A DNA stretch of 41,075 bases from an uncultured Sphingopyxis sp. (GCA_936933955.1 CAKZIN010000090.1:1-41075), one strand, 5' to 3'. Positions 1-7,082 are shown, counted from the first letter of the stretch. Numbers and translations: made by a program. The notes: generated by a model not told the origin, from the letters alone.

Positions 1-446
1 GTGGCGGTGCGGGCGGACAAGTAGGTGGCTTTCAGGAAAATGCCGCGCTGTCCCCGCCGATCGATGACGGGTGCCCCGTATCGAGCGATCGCCCGAGGGG
101 TTGCGCCCCTGCTGGGATCGGGCTGCTCCGATAGGCTTTTCGTCTTGGCGGAGGTGTGGGTCGGAGCGGGCCGCGGGCGCGGGGGTGTGCGCCGCGAGCG
201 AAAAAAGTCGAGCCAGAAACGCTCGTAGCTGCGCTCATTGGCAGCGATCTCACGGAACAGCTTGTCGCGAGCTTTGCGATCTTCGACCGCCATGGCGCGC
301 AGCGTCGCCTGGCGGCGAAGCTCTCGCCTGCGGCATGAAGCGGCATCGCGGGCCGCGCGTGCGACGCAGGCCCGCTCGGCGCCCACCTCGGCGCCGCCGC
401 CCTTCGTTTTGCAACGCAAAACATTTCTTTCGCCGTTCTTAAACAT
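1..446 (-). CDS. uncharacterised protein, partial at window edge
   Basis: A reading frame starts at an ATG on the minus strand (bases 446-444) and stays open for 148 codons to the window edge, so the 3' end is missing. It begins MFKNGERNVL. A long Arg/Ala/Glu-rich helical stretch follows, then a conserved-looking segment LFREIAANERSYERFWLDFF (about residues 62-81), a Pro/Arg/Thr-rich linker, and a tail with GAPVIDRRGQRG. The frame is closed upstream by a TAG inside the 13-base shared motif, and the ATG lies 36 bases from that motif, matching the other two units of the element. No clear Shine-Dalgarno sequence is seen. A competing minus-strand frame over the same bases has a repetitive Arg/Pro/Ser make-up and contains the motif, so I prefer this one. 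I do not recognise the family. Confidence 0.65.
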   Translation of the reverse strand, partial: MFKNGERNVLRCKTKGGGAEVGAERACVARAARDAASCRRRELRRQATLRAMAVEDRKARDKLFREIAANERSYERFWLDFFRSRRTPPRPRPAPTHTSAKTKSLSEQPDPSRGATPRAIARYGAPVIDRRGQRGIFLKATYLSARTA

Positions 447-482
447 CGGCCCGAGGGTGCCGAGTAGGAGCGAGCGCGTCCG

Positions 483-495
483 GGGTGGCTAGGGC
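483..495 (-). promoter_or_regulatory. shared 13-base motif, copy A (leftward unit)
   Basis: On the minus strand this reads GCCCTAGCCACCC. It ends 36 bases before the ATG of the leftward gene. Identical copies lie before the two rightward units of the element. The fixed spacing suggests a promoter-proximal operator or promoter element; the biochemical role is inferred. Confidence 0.6.
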
Positions 496-504
496 TGAGC
501 ACCA

Positions 505-560
505 CAAATATTTGCGGCGCTTTCGCACGCCTCAAGGGGCCGCTGATATTTGCTAGCGGC
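505..560. promoter_or_regulatory. divergent control region with palindrome, direct repeat and hairpin
   Basis: The 99 bases between motif copies A and B hold three further symmetric signals. CAAATATTTG at 505-514 is a perfect 10-base palindrome. ATATTTGC occurs at 508-515 and again at 546-553 as a direct repeat. GCCGCT (539-544) and AGCGGC (555-560) form a 6-base-pair stem around a 10-base loop. This arrangement is typical of an operator region serving divergent genes. No binding protein can be named. Confidence 0.4.
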
Positions 561-594
561 GGCTGTCAAAGTGGTCCTGTCTTTGCAGGCTGAG

Positions 595-607
595 GCCCTA
601 GCCACCC
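595..607 (+). promoter_or_regulatory. shared 13-base motif, copy B (four-gene unit)
   Basis: GCCCTAGCCACCC ends 34 bases before the ATG at 642. A half-inverted echo, GGCTAGCC, follows in the leader near 620-627. Copies A and B are inverted relative to each other, as expected for divergent promoters. A loose -10-like TATCGT sits about 12 bases before the ATG, but no equivalent is present at copy A, so no promoter model is firm. Confidence 0.6.
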
Positions 608-641
608 TTCTTGGTGAAATGGCTAGCCGTATCGTATTTGT

Positions 642-1322
642 ATGAATTCGTCGGACCCTCATCGGCCCATCCCGCGCATGACACCGGAGATGATAGAGCG
701 CCTGCGTCGCAATCTTGCGGCCCAGGTGCGGGCCGATCCTATGACAGAGCGCCGACAAGCGAGCGCTGAGGTTGAGCAACTCGAAAGGGAAGTTGCTGCG
801 ACGAAGGATCAGATCGAAGTGCTCCGCAAGGCGCTCGATCGCAGCCCTGCGGCAGAACCGCATCGCGACTATCACGCGTACGCGCTCGGCGCCGACCTTC
901 ACTTCGCGGGTCTGACGGCGGCCGATGCCACGGCACTGACTGGTCTCTGGTCAACAGGGCCCGCCAACGTCGCAAAACTGCTCATGATCGCGGCGGAGAC
1001 TAACCCGGCAACCTACGTCTTGCGTTTGTTGCCCTCGATCCTCAACGCTCACCGCGACGAACTCGAGGCGCGGGGACGGCTTGTACAATGGCGGCGGCGC
1101 TGGGCTGCCTACCAAGCCGAGAGCGAGGCTTGGCTGGCATCAGATTTGCGTACGCGGGACGGGGGTTGGCGCGACCTGCACATGACCAGCCCACAGCGCC
1201 ATCTCATTCGAACGACCGCCCTATTGCTCAAGATTGACATCCCAGAGCTGCGGTCGCGTGGCGAGGCGCATGACTGGCTAAATACCTACGGTGCAAATCT
1301 CGTTTATCGAAAGGCCTTCTGA
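642..1322 (+). CDS. uncharacterised protein, first gene of element operon
   Basis: A 226-residue soluble protein with no signal peptide or membrane segment. Residues about 45-67 are rich in Glu, Gln and Lys with heptad-like spacing, suggesting a short coiled coil. The rest is helical, Trp- and Arg-rich, with WRRRWAAYQAESEAWLASDL near residues 149-168. The ATG at 642 is chosen because it lies 34 bases from the shared motif. No clear ribosome binding site precedes it, and an alternative ATG lies at 679. The next gene starts three bases after its stop, so the four genes are probably one transcript. I do not recognise the family and assign no function. Confidence 0.7.
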   Translation: MNSSDPHRPIPRMTPEMIERLRRNLAAQVRADPMTERRQASAEVEQLEREVAATKDQIEVLRKALDRSPAAEPHRDYHAYALGADLHFAGLTAADATALTGLWSTGPANVAKLLMIAAETNPATYVLRLLPSILNAHRDELEARGRLVQWRRRWAAYQAESEAWLASDLRTRDGGWRDLHMTSPQRHLIRTTALLLKIDIPELRSRGEAHDWLNTYGANLVYRKAF

Positions 1323-1324
1323 TT

Positions 1325-1627
1325 ATGACGCATCAATTCATCCCAGCTGGCGTCAGCTGGTCGTTCGAAACCCTCGAGCAATGGAATAGGCTCGTTGAAC
1401 AAGTTGGCGAGATCCGTGAGGCTCTCGCCCAAGAGATGGCAAGCTTGGACCTCGAGGTAGCGCGGGCGGCTGAACGGGAATTTGACCATCTGGAAGGGAC
1501 GATCGTTCCGTTCCTCATCAAACGGTTTGCGGAGAGGAAGGAATCCTTCGAAATTCAAGAGGAGACAGCGCGTCGTCGGGCCAAGATTCAGCAGCTAAAC
1601 AATTTGAAGGGCATGTCCCATGAGTAA
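1325..1627 (+). CDS. uncharacterised small coiled-coil protein
   Basis: A 100-residue soluble protein, second in the element operon. It starts MTHQFIPAGVSWSFETLEQW and continues as almost uninterrupted charged helix to the C terminus, with Leu/Ile/Val at heptad-like positions (VEQVGEIREALAQEM, then EIQEETARRRAKIQQL). This suggests an oligomerising or partner-binding protein. AAAGG about 11 bases before the ATG is a possible ribosome binding site. Its last eight bases overlap the start of the next gene, indicating translational coupling and hence joint function. No family is recognised. Confidence 0.65.
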   Translation: MTHQFIPAGVSWSFETLEQWNRLVEQVGEIREALAQEMASLDLEVARAAEREFDHLEGTIVPFLIKRFAERKESFEIQEETARRRAKIQQLNNLKGMSHE

Positions 1628-2318
1628 GCCTCCCGTGACCGTCTCCCAGTGTCTCCTTCACCGAGATCCGGTTGGGCGAGAGGCGGAGGCATTTCTCCGT
1701 CGTTATGCGCTGCTTGCCGCTCTCGGCGGTCGATCTGACCTCAAAGGGGCGCCAAAAGACGATCAGCTCGCACGTGAACTTGAGTATCAGCTCGTGAACG
1801 GCGTCGACCTCCTGTCCGCTGATCCGAACGCTGGTTTTCCGATTCCAGCTGGCGTTCGACTGGAGCGCTTGGCGTATTCTCCCTGGCTCTGTGAAGAGCA
1901 GCTGCCGGCCGGGGCATTTCGCTTGCCGACGAACGTGGATGAGTTCGTCCGGCAGTTCCAGGCGGTCACCGGGATCGGTCCGGACGAGGGTGAGCTTTTT
2001 GAAGCGGTCTACCGCATCACGCCAACGGCTCTTGGGGAGATCGCGATGGAGGTGCGTGACCGGGAGGAAGAGCCTTGGCCCAACTTCCGCCTCCTCCTTT
2101 CGCGTGAATTCAACCTTCTTGAGAAGAACAGCGCCACTGCAGTTTTGTGGCAACCTCCACAGAACGCGCCGCACTTTAACCGGCCCGCGATTGATGGTTT
2201 CCCGCTTCTGGGTGAAATGGAGCGCGAAGCGTGCATCTCCAAGGACCTCACCCAGCTGAATCGGGAGATGAACAGGTCTCAGCTCAGAAATCTGTTGGAA
2301 CACGCCGACAAGATCTAA
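1620..2318 (+). CDS. uncharacterised protein, third gene of element operon
   Basis: A 232-residue soluble protein with no membrane segments and mixed alpha/beta character. Visible segments include VSQCLLHRDPVGREAEAFLR near the N terminus, a central YSPWLCEEQLPAGAFRLP, and a helical charged C terminus. GAAGG nine bases before the ATG serves as ribosome binding site, and the start overlaps the preceding gene by eight bases. The stop codon TAA (2316-2318) is followed, in the same frame, by nine bases and the GTG start of the next gene, so a single ancestral gene broken by a stop is possible. No family is recognised. Confidence 0.65.
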   Translation: MSKPPVTVSQCLLHRDPVGREAEAFLRRYALLAALGGRSDLKGAPKDDQLARELEYQLVNGVDLLSADPNAGFPIPAGVRLERLAYSPWLCEEQLPAGAFRLPTNVDEFVRQFQAVTGIGPDEGELFEAVYRITPTALGEIAMEVRDREEEPWPNFRLLLSREFNLLEKNSATAVLWQPPQNAPHFNRPAIDGFPLLGEMEREACISKDLTQLNREMNRSQLRNLLEHADKI

Positions 2319-2327
2319 CTTGGGCGT

Positions 2328-3491
2328 GTGGTCAGCAAGGCGCCCAATCTGAAGCGGCTGCTCTCCTACGGGTTGGTCCAGTCGGACGCTCTCTCGCGCG
2401 CGATGGAAGAAACCGGCAGCAAAGACGCCCTCAAGGTGGGTTCGTCCTCGTGGTTTGCCGCAGCGGCGGGAATGTCGACCTCCAATCTCGGCGATCCGAT
2501 CGAGATCCTCGGCGACCGCGGAAGTTGGGCGCGGCAGGCTCTTCTGAAAGCGTTCGCAAGTCCCCCGGACTCGCGACGCAGTGTCGAGAACGGCGATGCC
2601 GCGACCTTTTGGAACTTCGACAATCAACTGATTTCGCGGCTAGCGCGCGTGCAATTGGCCGAAGAGTATAAGGGCGGAATTCGAAAGCGAGGCCACATCA
2701 GCGGCGACGCGCGCTCGGCGCTTGCGCAGGTCATCGCGCGCCACTGCGATCCGGTGACGGCAGAAACGCTCGACCAACGGTCGACTCGTCAGGCCGGCAG
2801 TCGGACCGATGGCAGAATGCCAACGCTCGCCAATCTTCAGAAGGGAGCGGGCGGATACAGTAAATACCAACTCCCGTCAGCGGGAAAGCCGGGAGCAGCT
2901 CCCCGCTTCAGTCCGTCGCTCTGGCAAGATCGCTATGCCGATACCAGTCTTTGGCAGGCGCTTCTGCGTGGCGACAGCAAGTCGCTCAAGGCCCTCGAAC
3001 TCTCGGAACGTGAAGCCAAGGCGTTTGATGACGCGCTCGCCGCGGCGCGCAGCGACTTTTCCGCAGCCCTGGTCGGAGGCACGACGGAGGATGGTCGGCT
3101 TGCGGTCATGGCCGCCTGTGACCTCGCAACAGCTGTCAGCGCGATCAGCACAAATCGTGCGCTCGCCCGAGCGCTGAAAGAGTTGCTCGATACCCTGCCT
3201 CAAACGAAAGGCACGCAAGAAGCGGACGACGGTAAGTCCGCATCGCGACGCGATGTCAGCCATCGCATCATCCCTGGAAGTGCTGCATTTCTCAAAGCTC
3301 GGCGAAAGACAGGTTCGCAGCCATCGCCGAGCTCTCCGCGAGCCAATCAGAAGCCGAAAAAGTCGGAACGACATGAGTCACGGCGCCGTGTCGAACGTAA
3401 GAAGGTGAAGGATAGCCACACGAAGGCCGACGATCGCAACACGTCGTTTCCAGAACCGTCCGACCTTCCTCATCCGCCCATCGACGGGTGA
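2328..3491 (+). CDS. uncharacterised protein with basic disordered tail, fourth gene of element operon
   Basis: A 387-residue protein starting at GTG. Residues about 1-300 look folded and mostly helical. The last 85 or so are very rich in Ser, Arg, Lys, Pro and His (for example KKSERHESRRRVERKKVK) and look disordered, which would suit nucleic-acid binding; that is inference. No ribosome binding site precedes the GTG. The frame is the same as in the gene before it, from which it is separated only by TAA and nine bases, so it may be made by re-initiation or readthrough, or be the second half of an interrupted gene. No signal peptide, membrane segment or recognised domain is seen. Confidence 0.65.
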   Translation: MVSKAPNLKRLLSYGLVQSDALSRAMEETGSKDALKVGSSSWFAAAAGMSTSNLGDPIEILGDRGSWARQALLKAFASPPDSRRSVENGDAATFWNFDNQLISRLARVQLAEEYKGGIRKRGHISGDARSALAQVIARHCDPVTAETLDQRSTRQAGSRTDGRMPTLANLQKGAGGYSKYQLPSAGKPGAAPRFSPSLWQDRYADTSLWQALLRGDSKSLKALELSEREAKAFDDALAAARSDFSAALVGGTTEDGRLAVMAACDLATAVSAISTNRALARALKELLDTLPQTKGTQEADDGKSASRRDVSHRIIPGSAAFLKARRKTGSQPSPSSPRANQKPKKSERHESRRRVERKKVKDSHTKADDRNTSFPEPSDLPHPPIDG

Positions 3492-3505
3492 CGTTCGAAG
3501 TTCAA

Positions 3506-3522
3506 CGACAGTCCGGCTGTCG
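3506..3522 (+). terminator. small hairpin after the four-gene unit
   Basis: CGACAG (3506-3511) and CTGTCG (3517-3522) form a 6-base-pair stem with a 5-base loop, 15 bases after the operon's last stop. There is no T run after it, so it may be a weak terminator or an operator for the next unit. Confidence 0.3.
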
Positions 3523-3543
3523 CAGCAGGAAATCAGCTAGGCG

Positions 3544-3556
3544 GCCCTAGCCACCC
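3544..3556 (+). promoter_or_regulatory. shared 13-base motif, copy C (recombinase unit)
   Basis: GCCCTAGCCACCC ends 35 bases before the ATG at 3592. Its left part lies in a short inverted repeat, CTAGG-CGGC-CCTAG (3537-3550). Having the same element before the integrase and before the cargo genes suggests all respond to one regulator. That regulator is not identified in the window. Confidence 0.6.
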
Positions 3557-3591
3557 GTTATTTAAGCACGCGCTCGGCCCACCCCGAGGCG

Positions 3592-3780
3592 ATGGAAGGC
3601 AATCGAGATGTGCAGCTGCCGGAGAGCGCCTCGACGCGGTCAGCGTCGCGGTCGCCTGAGTCAGACTGGGACATCATCGACCGTCTAACTGCCTTGCCCG
3701 TCACCTCCCGCGAGACCCATATAGTCTCGACCGCCCTTGCCGCGGCGCTGATGGCGATTCTCGAGGAGGTTGAAGCGTGA
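3592..3780 (+). CDS. small protein coupled to the serine recombinase
   Basis: A 62-residue protein. It has a Ser/Arg/Glu-rich first half and a second half resembling a helix (ETHIVSTALAAALMAILEEV). Its stop overlaps the recombinase start (GTGA), so the two are translationally coupled. The start is chosen as the first ATG after the shared motif (35 bases), with a weak GAGG before it. It could act as an accessory or directionality factor for the recombinase, but nothing in the sequence proves this. No helix-turn-helix is evident. Confidence 0.55.
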   Translation: MEGNRDVQLPESASTRSASRSPESDWDIIDRLTALPVTSRETHIVSTALAAALMAILEEVEA

Positions 3781-5477
3781 GCCTGAAATCGCACGTCAAG
3801 CGCCAGGGCCCGCACAAAGCCTTTATCTACCTTAGGCTGTCGGTCGACAAGGAAAATGGCAACGCGCAGTCGATCGAAGCACAGCGTCACGCAATTCAAG
3901 CATTTGCGGCGTCCCGAGATATCGAAATCGTCGGCGAATTTGTGGATAGCGGCATGAGCGGTCAGACCGATCGGCGGCCAGGATTCCAGCAAATGCTTGC
4001 TCAGGCGACCTCGGATGCCCGTCCCGTCGACCTAATTCTTATGTACGCGATCAGCCGTATCGCGCGCAATATTTCCCTTTTCCTTCAGACGCTCGAGACG
4101 CTGGCCGAAGCGGGCGTGGAGGTCATTTCGACGACTGAGAATTTCGGCACGGGTAAAGGCCAGCGGCTCGCTAACATCGTTACCGCGTTGATCGCCGAAG
4201 AGCAGGCTCGCGATGCCGCCGTTCTCACGCGCAAGAGCCGACGCGAGAACGCCCGGCAAGGCTTCTTCAACGGCGGCCCTGTCGCGTTCGGCTATCGGAC
4301 CTATGTCGCCAGGCAGGACGGCGAGAAAAGCCGAATGAGGCTCGAGGTCGTGCCCGAAGAGGCCGACGTCATCCGCCGGATCTTCGACTGGGCCGATCAG
4401 GGTCGCGGCGGACGGTGGATCGTCACGACCTTGAACAGCGAGGGCGCCACCATGCGCGGCGCCAAATTCAGCAACAGCAATGTCGCGGCCATCCTGACGC
4501 GCGAAACCTACATCGGCCAATATCGGGATCGGACAGCGGACGATGACGGCAACAGGCCCGAGATCGAAGACGCGATCATCGTGCCGTGCCCCGCCATCAT
4601 CGAACGGGAGCAGTTTGAGCGGGTGGCGGCCACCCGGATCGCCCGCAGCCCCCGCAACACCGCCCCCCACGTCGCCGCCGGCACCACCCTTCTCACTGGC
4701 ATCGCCCGCTGCGGCATGTCGGATTGCGGAAGCGGGCTGACCATCCGCACCGGCAAAGGTGGGCGGTATGCCTACTACAGCTGCAACGCGCGCGTTAACC
4801 GCGGCGAAAAATGCGCCTGTCCCAACATTCGTCGCGAGCAGCTCGACGGCATCGTCCTCGAACTCGTCGAGAAGAAGATCCTGGCTAAGGACCGGCTGCG
4901 TCAGCTTTTGGCGGAGGTCCTCGATCTGTCGGATCAGCAGCGCGAGCGACGCGCTGCTGAGTTGGCGGCTGCGCGCTCGGAACAGACGCGCGCAGAGAAA
5001 GCGATCAGCCAGCTGCTGATTCTCGTCGAAGAGGGCGTCATGGCGCCGCGTGATCCGCAATTCGCTGAGCGAATGGCCGCAAATCGCGCCAAACTCGCGG
5101 CCGTCACCAGCCGTATCCAAACCTTGGAAGTCCAGCTGGCGCATGGCCGTCGCCGGATCACCGAGGCGCACGTCGATCGCTTCGGCGCGCTGCTTTCGGA
5201 AAAGCTGCGCGACGAAGACCCGGCACTCCGGTCCGCCTACCTGCGCATGTTCGTGTCAGAGGTGAGCGTCTCGGAACACAAAATCGTCGTTTCCGGTCCA
5301 ATGGCAGCCCTCGAAAGGGGCGCCACCGCGGCGGCACTGCGGCCAAAGGCCGTAGTGCCCACATTTGACCGGAAGTGGTGCCCCAGGCCGGACTCGAACC
5401 AGCATGCCTTGCGGCGTTCGATTTTGAGTCGAATGCGTCTACCATTCCGCCACTGGGGCACGCGTGGGGAGCCATAG
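3777..5477 (+). CDS. large serine recombinase (site-specific integrase), C terminus read from tRNA-Leu
   Basis: Catalyses integration and excision of the element by a serine recombinase mechanism. The 566-residue product has an N-terminal resolvase domain with YLRLS carrying the predicted nucleophile Ser22 and the conserved SRIARN segment. Next comes a recombinase domain (about residues 150-270, with NARQGFFNGGPVAFGYR), a zinc-ribbon region with Cys residues (CGMSDCGSG, YYSCNAR, CACPNIRREQLD; about 310-365) and a coiled coil (about 385-450). GAGGAGG eight bases before the GTG fixes the start. From about residue 534 on, codons are antisense to the tRNA-Leu gene (WCPRPDSNQ...), so the tail is set by the integration site and would differ in the excised form. 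It overlaps the preceding small gene by three bases. Confidence 0.9.
   Translation: MSLKSHVKRQGPHKAFIYLRLSVDKENGNAQSIEAQRHAIQAFAASRDIEIVGEFVDSGMSGQTDRRPGFQQMLAQATSDARPVDLILMYAISRIARNISLFLQTLETLAEAGVEVISTTENFGTGKGQRLANIVTALIAEEQARDAAVLTRKSRRENARQGFFNGGPVAFGYRTYVARQDGEKSRMRLEVVPEEADVIRRIFDWADQGRGGRWIVTTLNSEGATMRGAKFSNSNVAAILTRETYIGQYRDRTADDDGNRPEIEDAIIVPCPAIIEREQFERVAATRIARSPRNTAPHVAAGTTLLTGIARCGMSDCGSGLTIRTGKGGRYAYYSCNARVNRGEKCACPNIRREQLDGIVLELVEKKILAKDRLRQLLAEVLDLSDQQRERRAAELAAARSEQTRAEKAISQLLILVEEGVMAPRDPQFAERMAANRAKLAAVTSRIQTLEVQLAHGRRRITEAHVDRFGALLSEKLRDEDPALRSAYLRMFVSEVSVSEHKIVVSGPMAALERGATAAALRPKAVVPTFDRKWCPRPDSNQHALRRSILSRMRLPFRHWGTRGEP
5376..5396. other. probable attachment site at tRNA-Leu 3' end
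   Basis: The element abuts the 3' end of the tRNA gene and leaves the tRNA complete, so the crossover lies in or just before the tRNA 3' segment. No second copy of this segment was found in bases 1-3777, so the partner site is outside the window. The exact core cannot be set from one end. Confidence 0.45.
5376..5460 (-). tRNA. tRNA-Leu (anticodon CAA)
   Basis: On the minus strand TGCCCCA and TGGGGCA form a perfect 7-base-pair acceptor stem. The anticodon stem TTCGA/TCGAA encloses the loop CTCAAAA, giving anticodon CAA. A long variable arm (CGCCGCAAGGCA region) is typical of tRNA-Leu. The T arm contains GGTTCGAGTCC, and CCA is encoded (5376-5378). The gene lies wholly inside the recombinase reading frame on the other strand; its 3' end faces the element, marking it as the integration target. 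Confidence 0.97.
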
Positions 5478-5533
5478 CGTGGCGCGCGGCGGGCGCAAGC
5501 GGGATGGTGCTAATCCCGGCTCGCGCGCTTCGC

Positions 5534-7015
5534 CTATTTCTTGAGGTCTCGGGCGATCGTCTTGGCGGTCGCCTTGCCGAACGGGGGCTTGAGCCCCGCG
5601 AGCTTGGCGACGTCGACCCTGGCCTGGCGGTACACCGACTTGGCGTGGCTAAAGGTGCGAAAGCCGTCGACGCCGTGATAGGCGCCCATGCCCGAGGGGC
5701 CGACCCCGCCGAACGGCAGATCCTCCTGCGCCACGTGGAAGATCACGTCGTTGACCGTCACCCCGCCCGAGATGATCGTGTCGAGGACACGGCGCTCCTC
5801 GTCGCGGTCGGGGCCAAAATAATAGAGACCGAGCGGGCGCGGATTTGCGTTGACATAGGCGACCGCCTCCCCCGCGCTCGGCGTCGTGCGGATCGGGAGC
5901 ACGGGGCCGAAAATCTCCTCCTGCATCAGCGCCATTTCGTCGGTGACGCCGCGCACGACATGGAGCGGCATCTTGCGGCTGTTCGCGCTCGCAAAATCCT
6001 CGCCCGCCGGGTTGATGACGGTGATGTCCGCGCCCTTGTACCGCGCGTCGTCGATCAGGCCGGTGAGACGAGCGTGATGGCGATCGTTGACCACTGAGGT
6101 GTAATCGTCGTTGGTGAGCAGCGTCGGATACATCGCCTCGACGCTTTTCCCCAGCGCCTCGACGAAAGCGCCCTCACGTGCCGCGTCGATCATCACATAA
6201 TCTGGCGCGAGGCAGATCTGCCCGGCGTTCATCATCTTGCCCATCGCCACCTTATCCGCGACTTGCGCGAGGTCGGCGCCCTGCCCGACGATCACCGGCG
6301 ACTTGCCGCCAAGCTCCAGCGTCAGCGGGACGAGATTGTCCGCCGCCGCTCGCGCGACATGCCGACCGATGCTCGTCGCGCCAGTGAAGATGAGGTGGTC
6401 CCACGGCAGCTTGGTGAACGCCTCCCCCACCGCCGGGCCGCCGGTGACGATGGCGAATTCATCCTCCGCGAAATATTGAGGCACAAGCCGGGCAAACATC
6501 TCCGCCACGCGGGGGGTGAACTCGGAGGGTTTGGCGATGGCGCGATTGCCCGCGGCGAACACGCCGGCAAGCGGCCCGATCACCAGCCCGATCGGGAAGT
6601 TCCAAGGAGCGACGATGCCCACCACACCCTTGGGCTGAAATTCGATCCGCGCACTGGCGCCGAGCAGCCCCAGCGGAAACATCGGCGAGCGCTTTTCGGG
6701 GCGCATCCAGCGATCGACGTGCTTGCGCGCATGCTTGAGCGCGTTGGCCCCAGCCAGCACGTCGCTGATCAGCGTCAGCTCTCGCGAGCGATTGCCAAAG
6801 TCCTCCGATGCGGCGCGCGCCCAGTCGTCGGCGTGGTCGATCATCAGCGCGATGGCGCGCGTGAGCCGGTCCTTGCGTGACGCCGCGCTGACTGGAAGTT
6901 CGGCGGTGAATGCGGTTCGCGCGCGCTCTAGCAGCGCCGCCATCGTTTCGGGTGAAGTCTCTGTGAGTCCGGGCGCGGCCGATAGTGGAGGTAGGTCGGC
7001 AGCCAGCGTCGCCAT
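5534..7015 (-). CDS. coniferyl-aldehyde-type NAD(P)-dependent aldehyde dehydrogenase
   Basis: Oxidises an aldehyde to its acid in the cytoplasm. The 493-residue protein is full length for the superfamily. It shows PWNFP (137-141), the cofactor-binding segment FTGATSIGRHV (210-220), the general base Glu234 in LELGGKSP, and the nucleophile Cys268 in NAGQICLAPDY. The C-terminal segment DLPFGGVGPSGMGAYHG is typical of the coniferyl aldehyde dehydrogenase branch, which also includes many fatty-aldehyde enzymes, so the natural substrate is uncertain. It is monocistronic: tRNA-Leu lies downstream and a strong terminator separates it from the gene upstream. The first residues MATLAADLPPL fit a normal start. 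Confidence 0.88.
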   Translation of the reverse strand: MATLAADLPPLSAAPGLTETSPETMAALLERARTAFTAELPVSAASRKDRLTRAIALMIDHADDWARAASEDFGNRSRELTLISDVLAGANALKHARKHVDRWMRPEKRSPMFPLGLLGASARIEFQPKGVVGIVAPWNFPIGLVIGPLAGVFAAGNRAIAKPSEFTPRVAEMFARLVPQYFAEDEFAIVTGGPAVGEAFTKLPWDHLIFTGATSIGRHVARAAADNLVPLTLELGGKSPVIVGQGADLAQVADKVAMGKMMNAGQICLAPDYVMIDAAREGAFVEALGKSVEAMYPTLLTNDDYTSVVNDRHHARLTGLIDDARYKGADITVINPAGEDFASANSRKMPLHVVRGVTDEMALMQEEIFGPVLPIRTTPSAGEAVAYVNANPRPLGLYYFGPDRDEERRVLDTIISGGVTVNDVIFHVAQEDLPFGGVGPSGMGAYHGVDGFRTFSHAKSVYRQARVDVAKLAGLKPPFGKATAKTIARDLKK

Positions 7016-7082
7016 CGGATCGGCCTTTCGTTGTGAACAAGCGTGTCAGTTGCAACACAGTCAGGGGCTCGCAAGCAAGCAA

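Larger units (their letters stand above)
1..5378. mobile_element. right end of a tRNA-Leu-integrated element with serine recombinase
   Basis: The stretch from the window edge to the 3' end of the tRNA-Leu gene behaves as one accessory block. It has a large serine recombinase gene at its tRNA-proximal end and otherwise only unrecognised genes, with more mixed third codon positions than the chromosome to the right. All three of its transcription units share the word GCCCTAGCCACCC at a fixed distance from their first start codon. The other end lies outside the window, so size and element type are unknown. No conjugation, replication or phage structural gene is visible. That the block is mobile is inferred from the recombinase and the tRNA junction. 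Confidence 0.75.

Noticed and set aside
32..535. Minus-strand ORF of 167 residues at the left edge
   Set aside because: Repetitive Arg/Pro/Ser composition, and it contains the shared control motif inside its coding region. The overlapping open-ended frame starting at 446 fits motif spacing and looks like protein.
2231..2671. Plus-strand ORF bridging the third and fourth element genes in another frame, suggesting a frameshift
   Set aside because: Its translation is Arg/Gln/Gly-rich and low complexity; the two flanking ORFs share one frame, so no frameshift is needed.
1..3777. Second attachment site matching the tRNA-Leu 3' end inside the element
   Set aside because: No copy of the tRNA 3' segment was found by eye in this interval; the partner site must be outside the window.
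3777..5477. Recombinase as a phage lysogeny marker
   Set aside because: No phage structural, lysis or repressor gene is visible in the window; only an integrative element can be claimed.
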